Assembly (NCBI GenBank): GCA_015501585.1
Contig: JADNRY010000015.1
Span: 310,001 to 374,000, forward strand
Direction: 5' to 3'
DNA: 64,000 nt
Source of the DNA: Rhodocollybia butyracea
Lineage: Eukaryota > Basidiomycota > Agaricomycetes > Agaricales > Omphalotaceae
In this document: one piece after another, positions 29,584 to 41,165 of the stretch
Numbering within the stretch: position 1 is the stretch's first letter
Layout of the letters: each line of letters opens with the position of its first letter
Notes under the pieces: model-generated
Seen by the model: the letters and a program-made list of their open reading frames with translations, nothing else
The model's database searches: none
What the model was told of the DNA's origin: nothing
Program-made: the position numbers and the translations under genes

Positions 29584-31231
29584 GACGACAATTGAATTTT
29601 GTTGAAAATTATACGGGTCTTGCTAGACGTTAATAGAAGTGGATGGCGTTGTCGGTATCGATTCAGAGGGTTCCTACAACCTTCTCGAGTGTCCAGGCAA
29701 GTTTTGAGGGAGAAAATAGAAGGAGAAAGGATCCAAAAGACCGAGAAAGAGAGGAAAATCCGGGAAAATATGGGTAGAATGGGTCTGTCTGGTGTCAATC
29801 AAGTCAGCAGACTCTAAAGTCTCGTTGAGAGATATTTGAAGACGATTAAATGATATGTGAGGCGAGCACGACGACGACGACGACGGCAACGTGAAGGTTC
29901 CCAGTGAACCAAGCTGACTGTTGCCGATGTCGGCTCATTCAGATATGTAAGCGCACGTGCACTGACAGCTTTTCACTCGCAACCGAACTCCAGTCCCGGT
30001 CCGAGTCCCGAGTAAACAGCCTCGTCAACGATTTTCTTCACTCTCGTGAATTCTGGTTCGCGAGACTACTGTATTAGTTGGCAACAGTACAAGTATGTAT
30101 CAACCACAGTATCGCTGGCCGTTATGGCTCCCAGTGTCACAGAACCCGATTGTTCAAATTATCGAGGAGCGATTTCGAGCGGACTGGAGACTGAGTGCGG
30201 TAAGAGCGAGATACGGGCCACTGTCTCTTGAAGTCTTCATCATGATACATCCATCCGGTATGCATGTTGTTCAACGTAGCATTCCGGCTTTCCATACTTG
30301 CTTCCCTTTCCTTCGCAACTTCATTCGCTTCAAATCCAGCTAAGTTAATTTCAGGGAGTCGTTGCTATTCTCAGGGCGACTCCCGTATCTCAGCTTGTTT
30401 CGAGTCAATGAGAGCCAAAAAGATTAGTGTCAACTGAGTTTTCATTTTGATTATGAAGATATCTATACATTTTAAGAAACGAGAGTCGGGAAAAGCTCGA
30501 GGGGGATTCGCTTTCTATAATTTTGGAGGGTTGGAGAGATATGTAAGGGAACTAAAGTGGGGGTGCTAGTACAGAGCTTGCGATGATAAATCTGAGATAT
30601 ATGCTACGAGTTTGGGCGAGTGGTACTTGCGTGGCCGCTACTGTATATGTACCGTGCTCTCAGAGCCCATGAATCCATGGCAGGCGGTAGTTTGTTAACT
30701 ACCAGCTTGCCAGAGAACTCGCTCATACCTAGTACCTGCTCATACCCATTCACTGAGCATAGTACCATTTGCTCACTTAGAATAGACGCTTAAAACAAGT
30801 CACAGCTGGGCGCCGATCAACCTACTGAAACTATTGCTAAACAGGCCAAAACCTGGGTGGACTGGGGTTGCGGCATGCGGCGGGAGGCGTGTATGCAGCC
30901 CTGGAAACGGCCCTACTGCTGGCAGCTGAAACAGCCTTAAGTTCCAGCTGGTCCTGTGATCCAAGTTAGGCTTCGAAAGACTCAGCCTGAGGGTTTGGGC
31001 AAAAAACACCTTTGCCAGCTTTCCAGCTGCAGGGAACTTTGTTCGCTCTGGGCCATTTACTGAAGCATATAACGACTTTGCATTACAGTCTGGTGGTGGT
31101 GGTCACTGGTGGTGAGTGGTGGTGGTGTAAACGACGTGGTCCCTCGGAGTTCCGACTCGCCGGCAAAGCGAATTTCACTCTTTATCAGAATATAAAATCA
31201 TCTAGATCTAAATTCTGATGATGTCAGATCA
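29584..31231. other. intergenic, no supported gene
   Basis: The RPB1 upstream region occupies the first few hundred bases and contains a short gac/cga repeat at about 29868-29885. A 60-80 codon open frame near 30046-30343 has no recognisable domain. The GGT-rich stretch 31090-31127 is another simple repeat. No RNA gene was recognised. Confidence 0.45.
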
Positions 31232-31239
31232 TATATAAA
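31232..31239 (+). promoter_or_regulatory. TATA box of the 31.3-kb secreted protein gene
   Basis: TATATAAA, 90 bp before the start codon at 31329, followed by a C/T-rich leader. The position fits a short leader of about 60 nt. Confidence 0.6.
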
Positions 31240-31328
31240 TGAAGCAAGCCAAGGAAGAAAATCTCCCCAACTGCTGGTTCAGTTCAAACGTTCAACCTTT
31301 ACACTTCACGTCACTCCTTTGATACAAC

Positions 31329-32156
31329 ATGCGACCCAAAGTTGTCTGTCTTCATCTCCTTGCGACGCTCATGTTCACCAGAACCGTGTGTGCAGCGCCT
31401 ATGCCATTGCCTGTTGAAGGTGGTCCGAGTCAGGGTGCAGCACCAGTGCCTGCGCCTGCAGCTGCAGACGATCTTTCAGCTCCGGTCGTAAGTGTTTGCT
31501 TCCGTTATATGTTTAATAAATATCAACTTTTCTCGCTACTCTAGGGCACTCTCTATATTCTTGATGCCAAAGGTCACAAGACAAAAGGGGTAGACGAGGC
31601 GACGAAAAAAGCGACCGCAGCAGCGAGAAAGCGGGCTTTGCGCTTCATTAATCAGATTGCAAACACAAAGGATGCAAAAAAGATGTTTGGAGGGGATTTA
31701 ACTGTTCCCGAAGTATTTGGCTCAGTCTTAGCTAACACGAATCCCAGGGGCCTGATTTATCTTCTACTCGAGATAAAGGGGCCTAATCAAGGAGAATACG
31801 CTGGGTGGACTGGATATTCGACGGCTCGCAGTACACCAACTGTGGGTAAACTGTACTACTGCGACGGACCGCAATTTGGGGCTCTTCGTGATGGAGAGCT
31901 GAAAAAGAATTCTGGCGAGCATGACACAGAATTTCTCCATAATGTCAAACTTGAACAGGTCCTCAAAACTGTACCTGAGGCCCTACGGGCTACAGCTGGC
32001 CTTCCGAAGCATCCCCTTTCCGAACCCTCTTCACCTGATCGTAAAGCGAAGCTACAGAATGTAAGTATGGCACATACTCACACGTGCTTCTACACTGCCA
32101 CTGTCCTTTTATATCTTCGTTTCGTTATCCTTCTTCAGAGAGTATCCCCACCATGA
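31329..32156 (+). CDS. secreted protein of unknown function
   Basis: Spliced model: 31329-31487, 31545-32060, 32139-32156, about 230 residues. Residues 1-23 are a signal peptide (LHLLATLMFTRTVCAAP). A Pro/Ala-rich spacer (GAAPVPAPAAADD) follows, then a Lys-rich domain: TLYILDAKGHKTKGVDEATK, RFINQIANTKDAKKMFGGDL, a YLLLEIKGPNQGEYAGWTGY core, and a Ser/Pro-rich C-terminus. The last intron is 78 nt, so reading through it keeps the frame and the stop stays the same. An acceptor two bases later would instead give a short hydrophobic end. A Pro/Ser-rich open frame at 32257-32478 might be an extra terminal exon. I recognise no named family. A TATA box supports a real, probably well-expressed gene. 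Confidence 0.72.
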
Positions 32157-33917
32157 TCGTTGTTCTTATTCTTGTTTAGTCGTCTTCTTTGTTTCTCTGC
32201 CGCTTGTAGCACATTGTGTCTCACCGGAGAATAAACCGTGGTTCTGTCAATATCGTGTGACCATTTCGGAGTGTCTGTCGATACAAAACGACAGCCTTTC
32301 ACAGAAAACCAGTAACTCACCGCCGGTCTCAGGAGGAGCAACCCTTCCTGGCTCTCCAAATCTTCCCCTTCCCAATTCTAATTCCAAACCCTCTTCTCCT
32401 GGATCTAAACCAGAGCAACAGACTGGGCGGAAAACCGATGGCCTCCCATCTGATCTGCTACGCATTATGAACTTATAGTCACTACTAGTTATGTAGACCA
32501 TGTTGTAGAGTATACAGTTTCGACTCCAACATAGACCCTCGAAGCTTGAAGCTTGATGTTACACAGTGGCGTTATGTAGGTTGTGAAGCTTAGGCCAGGC
32601 TGAGGCCCCTCTATGAGGCTGACGTTAATTAAGAATGTTTCTTGCATAAGTCGTCAATCTCTTAGAGCCTGAGGGGACTGTGACAGGTACGAAGACTACT
32701 TTGTGGATGATTTGCATGTGGGATCACACCTTTCAATGATGCATGAGATTGGCATGAGAGCATATTAGCTTGTTAGATGACTGAATGATCGAGTGGCACT
32801 GTACCTTATCCAACCAACCCCTCCATTCAGTACATTACACTGGTCCTCTGGAGAAGGATACCAACAAAGCATCACCTATTCGGGTAATGAACCAACGGAA
32901 TAATAGGCAGCACTTCCGTGCCCTCTTCGGATTGTTCTCTGAGGGATCTTCGTCAAAGTTTGAGCTCTCTCAACCATTGAGCGCTGCTCATGGCGCTGCT
33001 CCGAGTTGGTGAATACATGTAAAGACTTAGTACAAGGTATCGCATCTGATAAGTATACCATTACCGCTAGTTCCTTCAGGAAATTTCATTCTCGAGGAGA
33101 GACAGCCTTAAGTGAGGTTAATAGAGGAAGGTTTAATAGGTTACGCAAAATGGGAAGGCAAAAACATTCGCAGTCCAAGCAACACTTACTGTATACGGGA
33201 TTGGTCACGAGGAAAGGAAGGCCCGGGAGTGGCATAACAATCAACTCCCCCTTCTAATACTCCAAGGGAAGGTAATTTGCAGCCCTAAGTACCGGAGAAG
33301 AAGGACAAGAGTGCAAAATTTGATGGCACCTCACGCCTCAGACCCTTCAGATCCTTGGTCCGAGTCGGGTTTTACATTGAGCGGCATTTGAGGTCAAGCT
33401 TCTATATACACACATCTACATGGATCGTCAGTGTATAACGCTTGGTATAGTGAGTCTGCTTATAGGAGACTAGGGCCAAGTTTGAGGTTCTAGATAGCTT
33501 TATGCAACTTCTAGGTCGCTTAGCCTGTACTCCAGAGCAACATCAGTGGATACCTGAACTCACTTGCTTCCCCTGGAAATGTGTAACAATTTTGTTGTAC
33601 TGCTGGAGACTGCTGGAGACTGCTGATCCATCACAGAATCAAACTTTCTCATTTACTGTACTGCATACCATTTTACCTGTTCGAGGGCCGACTGAACGAC
33701 CTAGGAATGATGAAAAGAGGTAAGGTTTCCTAAGGGATAACCGAGCAGACAGAGGACATTTGTAAGAGAGAGTGAACTTCGGGTTGCACAAGCTTGAAGA
33801 GACCCGTGCCTACGTCACGGAGGTATCCCTAGTACGTGTAGTATTTTATCTACCATTTAGAGATACAAAGTTTGAACAATTTCAAGGTTAATCTCATTTT
33901 ATCCACTTCTTCTACCA
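32157..33917. other. start of gene-poor region
   Basis: Only short, featureless open frames. The Pro/Ser-rich frame at 32257-32478 may belong to the preceding gene. No inverted repeats or relics with recognisable protein similarity were found by eye. Confidence 0.4.
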
Positions 33918-33926
33918 CCCGTATTG

Positions 33927-34710
33927 GATTTACCCAGTACAACCCTTGGCTAAAACACTGCACGTGATGTGAACTTTTGCGTACCGGCAGACCGAGGCGC
34001 TTCGCTGCGGGGACTTGAACTTCTTCGTCTCTTCGACGTCCTCCCCACTACATATGTATTTTCACTCATGCCATACACGCAAATAGATACAAAAATGAAC
34101 ATTGACTATTATAAGGCTAATGTAGCCACATTGTCATACTTGTATGATCTCCCTGGCATCATATTCACTTCATTTTCTGCCTCTTCTGGTACTCTTCTGA
34201 TACTCTACTTAAGTACTCAGTATGTTAAACTTGGCGTTAATGATAGAAATAAAACAGAAGTCAATGCATGTAAGCAGCATAGTACATGCACAACTGAAGT
34301 ATTTAACATAGACATGATACGCAGTACACTGGAGAGTTATAAATGATGAAGAACTGTTCTGATCAAGCTCAACGTAATAGTTAGTTAGTTATTAGCTAGT
34401 TAGTTATCACTAGTGACTTATTACTACTCTAAGTTGACTACTAACAAGAAGTTGTGTACACTAATACCATTAGTAACTTGTAAGTCACGGTATTAGTGCC
34501 ACAAGCGCAAGAGTATGGCTTCTCAGAATTTTGTATATATTATGCAGCCAAAAAAAATGTATTATAGTATCTGAAGTACGAAAAAAACACATAGTAAGAA
34601 AGAACGAGACGAAGAAGTTCAAGTCCATGTGGCGAACCGCCTCGGTCCGCCAGCACGAGGAGGTTCACATCATGTGTGGTGTTTTAGTCAAGGGTCGTAC
34701 TGGGCAAATC
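33927..34710. mobile_element. Mutator-like non-autonomous element with ~100-bp inverted ends
   Basis: The left end, from 33927, starts gatttacccagtacaaccc. The right end, read inward on the minus strand from 34710, starts gatttgcccagtacgaccc. The two ends stay similar for about 100 bp, sharing ctaaaacac, gatgtgaac, gaccgaggcg and ggacttgaacttcttcgtct. They are flanked by an identical 9-bp direct repeat, cccgtattg (33918-33926 and 34711-34719). Long inverted ends with a 9-bp target duplication are the hallmark of Mutator/MULE transposons. The 784-bp element is AT-rich inside and encodes no transposase that I can see, so it would depend on a partner elsewhere. Confidence 0.85.
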
Positions 34711-34806
34711 CCCGTATTGCCTTTGGTACTACTGTGTAAGTTGTTAGGACATACTCCGTATGTAGGTGTTCAGTCGTTTCAACTATATGTAGTAGTACAT
34801 ACATTA

Positions 34807-35394
34807 GCTACGGTCAGCCTAGGTGAATCAGGTGTGATTCAGTATGTGGTTCAGGAGTGATTCAAAGTAGCTGAATCAGCTCTGAAACGCGATTCACATC
34901 TGACCGACCACAAGTAAAGTTTGATTCACAAGGATGATTCATTACTCAATTCTGAGTCCGCGGTTGATGGGTTTGATGGGACCGATGCTTGATGCTCAAC
35001 GGTGTCGGGTTATATAACAAACGCAGCATGTTGCTCAATGTGCAAGCCAACATGCTCAAGGAATCTGCATATAAAATGTATGTCCGTGGGTTTCTATTTG
35101 GCAATTCTTTATTAAAGAACTCAATTTCAGTCCATATGTGTGAAAGGAAGACCCTAAGAGGGGAAGACAAGAGATGAGCTGGACATGACAAACGGCGAGC
35201 ACAGATAGGTGCTACAGCGTCGAGCAGTCTAATTACCTAACAGTTTATCTGTGGCTGTATGAAACGCGAAACGCGATTCACTCAAGGCTGAACCAACTCC
35301 GGAGTTGGTTCACCTTTCGTGCGATTCAGGTTTTGGTTCAGCACCTGAACCCAAGTTGTGAATCACAACCTGAATCACCTAAGCTGACCGTAGC
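34807..35394. mobile_element. TA-flanked inverted-repeat element (MITE-like)
   Basis: The left end gctacggtcagcctaggtga matches the right end read on the minus strand, gctacggtcagcttaggtga, with one difference in 20 bp; similarity then continues through tcagg and tgtgattca. TA dinucleotides at 34805-34806 and 35395-35396 fit a Tc1/mariner-type target duplication. Inside, the motif gattca/tgaatc recurs many times near both ends, and a 22-bp perfect palindrome centred on ccgg lies at 35290-35311. No transposase frame is present; it is 588 bp long. It starts 97 bp beyond the Mutator-like element. Confidence 0.8.
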
Positions 35395-35481
35395 TATTAG
35401 ATTATCTGACAATTCAGTTGCTTGTTTTCATACATTGTTGTTGTTTTTCCTCGGTGGCTCCACCGCTTGTTGTAACATGAA

Positions 35482-35510
35482 GTAGGCGGATTCGCCGAGG
35501 TTACTTTTTT
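35482..35510 (+). repeat. left copy of a 29-bp inverted repeat pair
   Basis: This stretch (gtaggcggattcgccgaggt, then tacttttttt) matches the reverse complement of 37418-37446 at 28 of 29 positions. Weaker similarity continues outward for some 15 bp. It may mark the ends of a third, largely eroded element of about 2 kb. Confidence 0.6.
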
Positions 35511-37417
35511 TTCTGATCGCTGAAATAAATTTCGGACCGGCCATTTCTTTACACCTTCGGTAGATGATATGATATATACTGGTACTCTAGGCACAGGCTG
35601 TTGTACTTGCTAGCCCCTCATAGCTCACAAATAAATAATCTTATCCTCTAACTATGTCAGAATCATGAGCAGGAGATGGCCTGAGCATGCATTTTAGGTG
35701 CTTTTGGAAGAAGGATGGAATCAATGAGGACAAGCTTACTACTAGTGAACCCCTTTGGGGCTCCTCTGATGTAGCTTGCCGATTCAGATGTTTGATTTCG
35801 AAGCAGATTCAGTTTATTTACTTTAGTTTAGTTATGATACTCTACGAAGACGGTGGCTACAATTCCTGCACTTTGATGAGTACTGCGGAGTGTTTGCATC
35901 TGCAAGTTTTGAAGAGTACCTCTGCTGCCTTCGTCACAGACCGATCACATCCCAAGACGTCCCAAGGGGTGGTGAGGACTCAAGGAGATACGGCGGGTTT
36001 TCGATATGTTTAGTTGATGGCAGATCACTAAACTATGGCATACGCGGCAGTATTGTACAAATGATTTTGATTAGCATCTTCATAAATGTGAATGAGTATT
36101 TTGCAGTGATAGCATGACTAGAAGATACATACATTGGTGTATCATCCAGGTCAGCTATCGTCGTAGACTCGAACCAGTCCCCTGCTAGAGTTGTGATGTG
36201 AAAATCACAGCCTCGGTTTCACGGACACGGCTGATCTCAGTCATCAAAGTGTCCAAAAGAAACGACTGGTACTATTGTCGTTAACAACACCGGGACCTCT
36301 CCCTTTGAGTTGGCTGTGCAGTCCTGACCTTCAAAGCTTCATCTATGCCTTACTGGTTGAGTCCGTTCTTCTTTTCTGTGACAAGCTTGTTCTCGGTGAT
36401 TACTCTTAGCGTCATTATTTACCACCCCTGGTGCAACGCCGAAACACCTGTTCCGCTTCGTGAACAACATGCGTCGCTTCCAACACATCATTGGGGATCT
36501 GCCATCCTTGAAGGACTGCACTGAGGAGGAACAGTGAGCCAATAATAACATTATTATAAATCTTCTTTTCTTTTTCTCTTTTCTCTGTCTCCTTCTATCT
36601 TCTCTCCATCTCTCAGAATCTATCGCACAAAATTACTTTACCCACGTACCCTACCATTCCACCACATGGACAGTACTTTCCATGCATGACCAGTGTATAG
36701 TCGAGCCCTTGAGGCTAGATGGATGTGCCTAACGGTAGTTCTGTCGTAGATCTTTATGGGATCTAAAATTTTCTGGCTGGTGAATATCTGATATGGACAC
36801 TGATGCTCTTCACGGGCACATAGATAACAGACAGTATATAGATAGGCGATCGCTACCATACGCTACAGCGCAGAGGCAAATAAACATAGATATAAACATG
36901 CATGATACAAAAAAATGATAGCGGAATGTGAGACAATGATGTGACAATAGCTGAGCATAAGTATTCCAAGGTAGCAGCAGTAAATGAAGGCAAACAACGG
37001 GAGCAATAAGAAATGCGGCCAGAGCAATGAAGGAGAGCAAGAGGAGCAGCAATGGGAATCAAGTTGGAATCAAGTGTTGAGAGCTGGGGTCTTCTTCAAA
37101 TTTCTAGCTAGTTGCAAGCAGTACGAGAGCCTTTTTGCTTATGTCCGGCCGCAGCTTGTGCGCGCAGCGGAGCTGTCTAATTAGAGCCAACTTTTTTGCA
37201 GTTGAAGACAGTGTGATAAGTATATGATTGTGTTAGCACAGGTGTTAGTACCTGCTCAGTCAATTTCTATGCAATTCAGCTTGTTCTTCAATGCATATTT
37301 ATAAACTTGCATACTCATTGATACTTTGTAGTTTATTTAACTTCTATTAGTGCATGCAGCCAGCCTCAGAGGGCCAAACTCGCATCCATGATTGGCATCA
37401 GAGGTCTGATGAAAATG
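35511..37417. other. gene-poor interval between the 29-bp inverted repeats
   Basis: No intact gene. Near 36430-36537 a plus-strand stretch reads FRFVNNMRRFQHIIGDLPSL, followed shortly by EEEQ and a stop, which looks like a real protein tail of unknown family. Around 36165-36235 a GGTTCGAGTC-like box on the minus strand recalls a tRNA internal promoter, but no full cloverleaf could be drawn. Confidence 0.4.
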
Positions 37418-37446
37418 AAAAAAGTAACCTCGGCCAATCCGCCTAC
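37418..37446 (-). repeat. right copy of the 29-bp inverted repeat pair
   Basis: Reverse-complement partner of 35482-35510 with a single mismatch. Confidence 0.6.
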
Positions 37447-37507
37447 GTCAGTAACAGGCGATTTTGGTATAGAAATCAATAGGTACTGAATTAATAAGGA
37501 TATTTCA

Positions 37508-37522
37508 CCCCCCCCCCCCCCC
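37508..37522 (+). repeat. poly-C tract
   Basis: Fifteen consecutive C residues; the exact length is uncertain, as always for homopolymers in an assembly. Confidence 0.9.
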
Positions 37523-38278
37523 TTCTGAACACAGCCATCTTACTTTGGTGTTACTGTTTGAGTAGATTGCATAAAGGCGCAAGATAAAGTTTGCTAAGGA
37601 TTGACAGTGTGAATTATGAGCACGTTCCCCTTCCCTTTCATTTTGGCTCTTCCCAGACCCTCTGCTGCTGAGTTGACTATACTTACTCTAACATTGGCTT
37701 GTCATCAACAACTTGCTCCAGGACTTCAGCATGAGATTTTTGGGCTTAGCTAATGGACCACTGACTCAAGTTGGACTCAAGCATAAAGGTATGCAATAGT
37801 AGATCCCAGACTCGATTAATACATGGCACATTCAGTGGCCATAGATAACAGTCATCATTGGGCATACTTACCCAGCAACTTTTAGGGAAAAATATTTGTT
37901 GAGAGAGGCGCGCTGCATGAAGAACCAATGAAGAACTTAGAAGGTGCGGCAAAAGTGCCACTGTGGGTCAGTGACTCTGCCGCTACACTGCGGTTGCTTG
38001 GGTAAAAATACATAAGTAATTTTGAGCACTTAATGATTTAAAGTACAACGATGACTCCAGGATGGAAGGAAGCCAGCACTTTGATCAGTATTTTGAAAGT
38101 TGCCGAGCGCTCCGCGCTTGTGCACTTGCCGGAACAGCCGCTGCGCGGGAATTGCTGATGTAAATTATTTTGAGCATCTAAACAGCCTTTATTTAGAGTA
38201 TAGGAAGTATAGGATTTCAACTTGCGTGTTTCTTATGCGCGTCAGTTGGATGAGTACAATAGAAAAGAATAGTTGCCG

Positions 38279-38299
38279 GGAAGGAAGGAAGGAAGGAAG
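38279..38299 (+). repeat. (GGAA)5 microsatellite
   Basis: Five GGAA units plus one base, followed by a short GA-rich stretch. Confidence 0.95.
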
Positions 38300-38339
38300 A
38301 AACCGGCGCGATCCCATTGAGGAACAGTCGGGAGTTTCC

Positions 38340-39240
38340 ATGAAGTGACGTCGACAGGTGTCGCATTGACAAGGTCATGCAACCTAGGCCGGAATGGAAG
38401 CGGACCGGACGTATGGCTGAAAGGCAAGATCAGAATTGTGGGAAGAATATCCAGAGTAGACTACAAGGCCGAGGAAAAGGTGGGACTTCGGTGAAGCTAT
38501 TAGCAACACCCCCGACACACCACCAAGGTTGTCCCAGAAGGAGAGGAAGTAAAGTGCAAGGAATCGCCGAGATCGGACCGAGGTATAGGCGTGAGAATGT
38601 TCCGAGGTATGTCCAAGGTAGGGACCGAGCCGAGTCGGCCGGTATCGGACAGAATGGCGAGAATAAGGAACAAAGAAAGACTTAAGGAAAGCTCGGAAAA
38701 GTGTGCAATAACAGGTATAGCTTGATTACTTGTGTAACTCGTGATTTTTGGCTGAGGAACGATAGTACAAAGTACCTAGCTTATATACAAGTGACCTAAT
38801 TGTTAAATAAAGACAATAAAGTCGGACCGAGGTAATGCCAAGGCCGGAACGAGGTGGAATCAATACAAATGATAAAACAATAGGCAATAGAGTAGAAAAG
38901 ACAAAAGAGATGAACGTCGGTGCACTGCGGACCGCCGTGGGAAAGTAATGAGTACCGAAAGAGTCCGCCGATATATCGGGCCGAAGGTATGGCCAATAAA
39001 GGCGTCGGAAGTGTGAGTGCCGAAGTAGGAGTGAATTTGTGAAGTCCAAAGGTATATCGGAAGGGATAAAATAGAGAATGAAGTTTCGGAGCCGCCAGAG
39101 GTCGTGGGAACTATCGGAGCCGTGAGAGACCGTGAGAGAAGGTGAAGGAGTCTCGGAGAGTCTCGGAATGAGCCGGAACATCTCGGAATAATGATGGAAA
39201 GGCATGAACGTAACACGCATCCTGCAAGTTGCATTACGAT
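38340..39240 (-). mobile_element. possible LTR-retrotransposon remnant
   Basis: On the minus strand this stretch is markedly pyrimidine-rich with recurring TCGG/CCGA words. It carries a TATATAAG promoter-like motif (about 38783-38790), and an inward tgttacg (39217) faces a gagttaca end (about 38735), resembling TG...CA LTR borders. It has a 214-codon minus-strand open frame (38726-39370) without recognisable domains. I found no convincing target duplication, primer-binding site or polyprotein, so this is only a compositional hint. Confidence 0.3.
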
Positions 39241-39672
39241 TTTCGACCTTGCAAGTTGAATCTAGTATGCCACTTATGACCATAGCCACTGAGAAAACCA
39301 TGGATTTTATTATGAAGACATAAGTACTCAGCAAAGGTGGCTTACACTGGGATCTGGGCTGAAGTTTCATGTATACAAGGTGCTGAAGTCAACGAAACAA
39401 CAAGTAGCTGCAGGAGAATGCAGGAGAATACCTGGTTCATCCGATTTCTGTCGACGAGAACTTACTTCTAATGTTAGCTGATATATGGGCTGAATGATTG
39501 TCTTTGCCTACGACTGATGGCAATCTCATCCCACATGGTACATGTAAAATGGCACCAAGCCTATTGTATCCTCACTTGACGTTGCTTGACCGTCTGTTTA
39601 GTCCCATCCAATGTTCTCATCTCGACATTGGGCTGTAAGAACGCATCCAAGCACCCCACAACACCTCGTAAC

Positions 39673-39690
39673 TGTTAGAGTTTTGGTGCA
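39673..39690 (+). repeat. second copy of the palindrome's terminal motif
   Basis: TGTTAGAGTTTTGGTGCA differs at one base from the first 18 bases of the 82-bp palindrome at 46829-46910. Similarity stops after it. It may be the edge of a related or parental element. Confidence 0.6.
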
Positions 39691-39883
39691 TTAACAGACA
39701 CCCACTAAAATAATGCTCAATTTCAATACTAGATTATGGGGACGGAGGACGGCCCATGGCTGTTTCTTAATGGGACCGCCCCGGTTAGCCAACCAACCAA
39801 CCAACCTCAACAACTGACCAACAATCTCGAGAATCGTTTCCTGTGAGTCTGAGGCTGGTTATTGTACTAGTATGTAGAGGGAT

Positions 39884-39934
39884 GATCTCAAACAATCAAA
39901 GACGCTGACAGACCATCTTTGATTATTTGAGATC
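39884..39934. repeat. hairpin with 19-bp stem
   Basis: The left arm (39884-39902, gatctcaaacaatcaaaga) pairs with the right arm (39916-39934) with one mismatch, leaving a 13-nt loop. No gene abuts it, and there is no T-tract of a Pol III terminator. Confidence 0.8.
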
Positions 39935-40088
39935 CCAATCTTAGCCCCTGAAGGAGCTAAGACGGTGGGAATTGGAAGGACAATCCATATTCGCTTGCTA
40001 TCTCAAAAGGTTTCTATCTGCATTCAAAACCCACTGATAATACCCAAGGCAAGCCCTTCGGTTTAAACTGCGAGTAGTGCATAGTAAT

Positions 40089-40139
40089 GCTCCGAAATGA
40101 GAACGCTCCGAAATGAGAACGCTCTGAAAAAATGAGAAC
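40089..40139 (+). repeat. 16-bp tandem repeat, three copies
   Basis: GCTCCGAAATGAGAAC occurs twice perfectly and a third time with a C-to-T change and three extra A residues. Confidence 0.9.
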
Positions 40140-41165
40140 ACAAACCCTGTTAAAGCTGCTCTTCCATTCTAGTTCTAAAGAACAATCAGTAGAAAAGACA
40201 AGTTTGAGACAAGTCGAAGAAGAGTGAATATGGGATACGTACTACATCGCTCTATGTCTTCCTCAATTCTTCCGCCGTCATCAAAAGGACAAATAGTCTC
40301 ATGATACAACCACTGGTTGTCTCTGGGATTTAGCATCAGCATTGACACAGCTGCATTGTATCCTTTGGTTTACAAGGGCAATTTATTGCCGAGTTTCTGT
40401 TCCCAAGAATGTGTACCTTAATGCTTTTATGGTAATTACTCCCGTTGATTGTGGAGCTTTGATTAACCAATTTAGGGATGCAGGCGCTCACATCGCAGTC
40501 ACTACTAAGTATGTCTTCCTTCGTGCATGCCTTTGCAAGATATCAGTAACATTCCACATACAACAGGTAGCGTCGACAATGCCTAACAACTAACGTCGAC
40601 AACAGGTACAGTCACTAGGTTATTCTATTGTCTTGTTTCTAGTCATAAGCTTTACTACTTCCGTTTCTTGTGGAGCATTAAATGTAGGTGACGTAGGTAT
40701 TTACACAGCTTACTAGACGTATGCCATCGTAGCAGCGTCCATAGTGGGTTCATCAAATTATGAGTGCACTAACTCCGCAAATCTTTCGCAGATCTGCTCA
40801 GTGCAGAATCAGTTAACTTCCTGCGTCTGAACGTTGAACCTTCAAGCTTTTCTCACCACAAAGTTTGTACTGATCAGTGCTGGCACACTTGCTGCCTACA
40901 CATGATTTACTATCCACCCCACATCCTGGTGAACCCAATTCTGGCGTGATGCAAACAGACCTTCGCGGAGCGAGTTCTTCTGTAGAGTATCAGAGAAGTG
41001 TATTGTGTCGTTGGCTTTTTTGGATGCCTGTTATATTTTTGAATGCATTATGTAACGATGAGAATGTGGATAGCTGCTCAAAGAGTCTATAACGGTATGT
41101 TGTACAACGCTCTTGAGGGTTACGCAGTCTCATTCTATCGAAAGCTAAGGTACAATGATATCAAC
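40140..41165. other. gene-poor, no supported feature
   Basis: Short open frames at 40342-40593 and 40877-41092 show no recognisable domain or splice pattern. Confidence 0.4.

Noticed and set aside
36165..36235. tRNA-like sequence on the minus strand with a GGTTCGAGTC box
   Set aside because: The anticodon arm would have a 6- or 8-nt loop, the T-arm does not pair, and no A box lies at the right distance.
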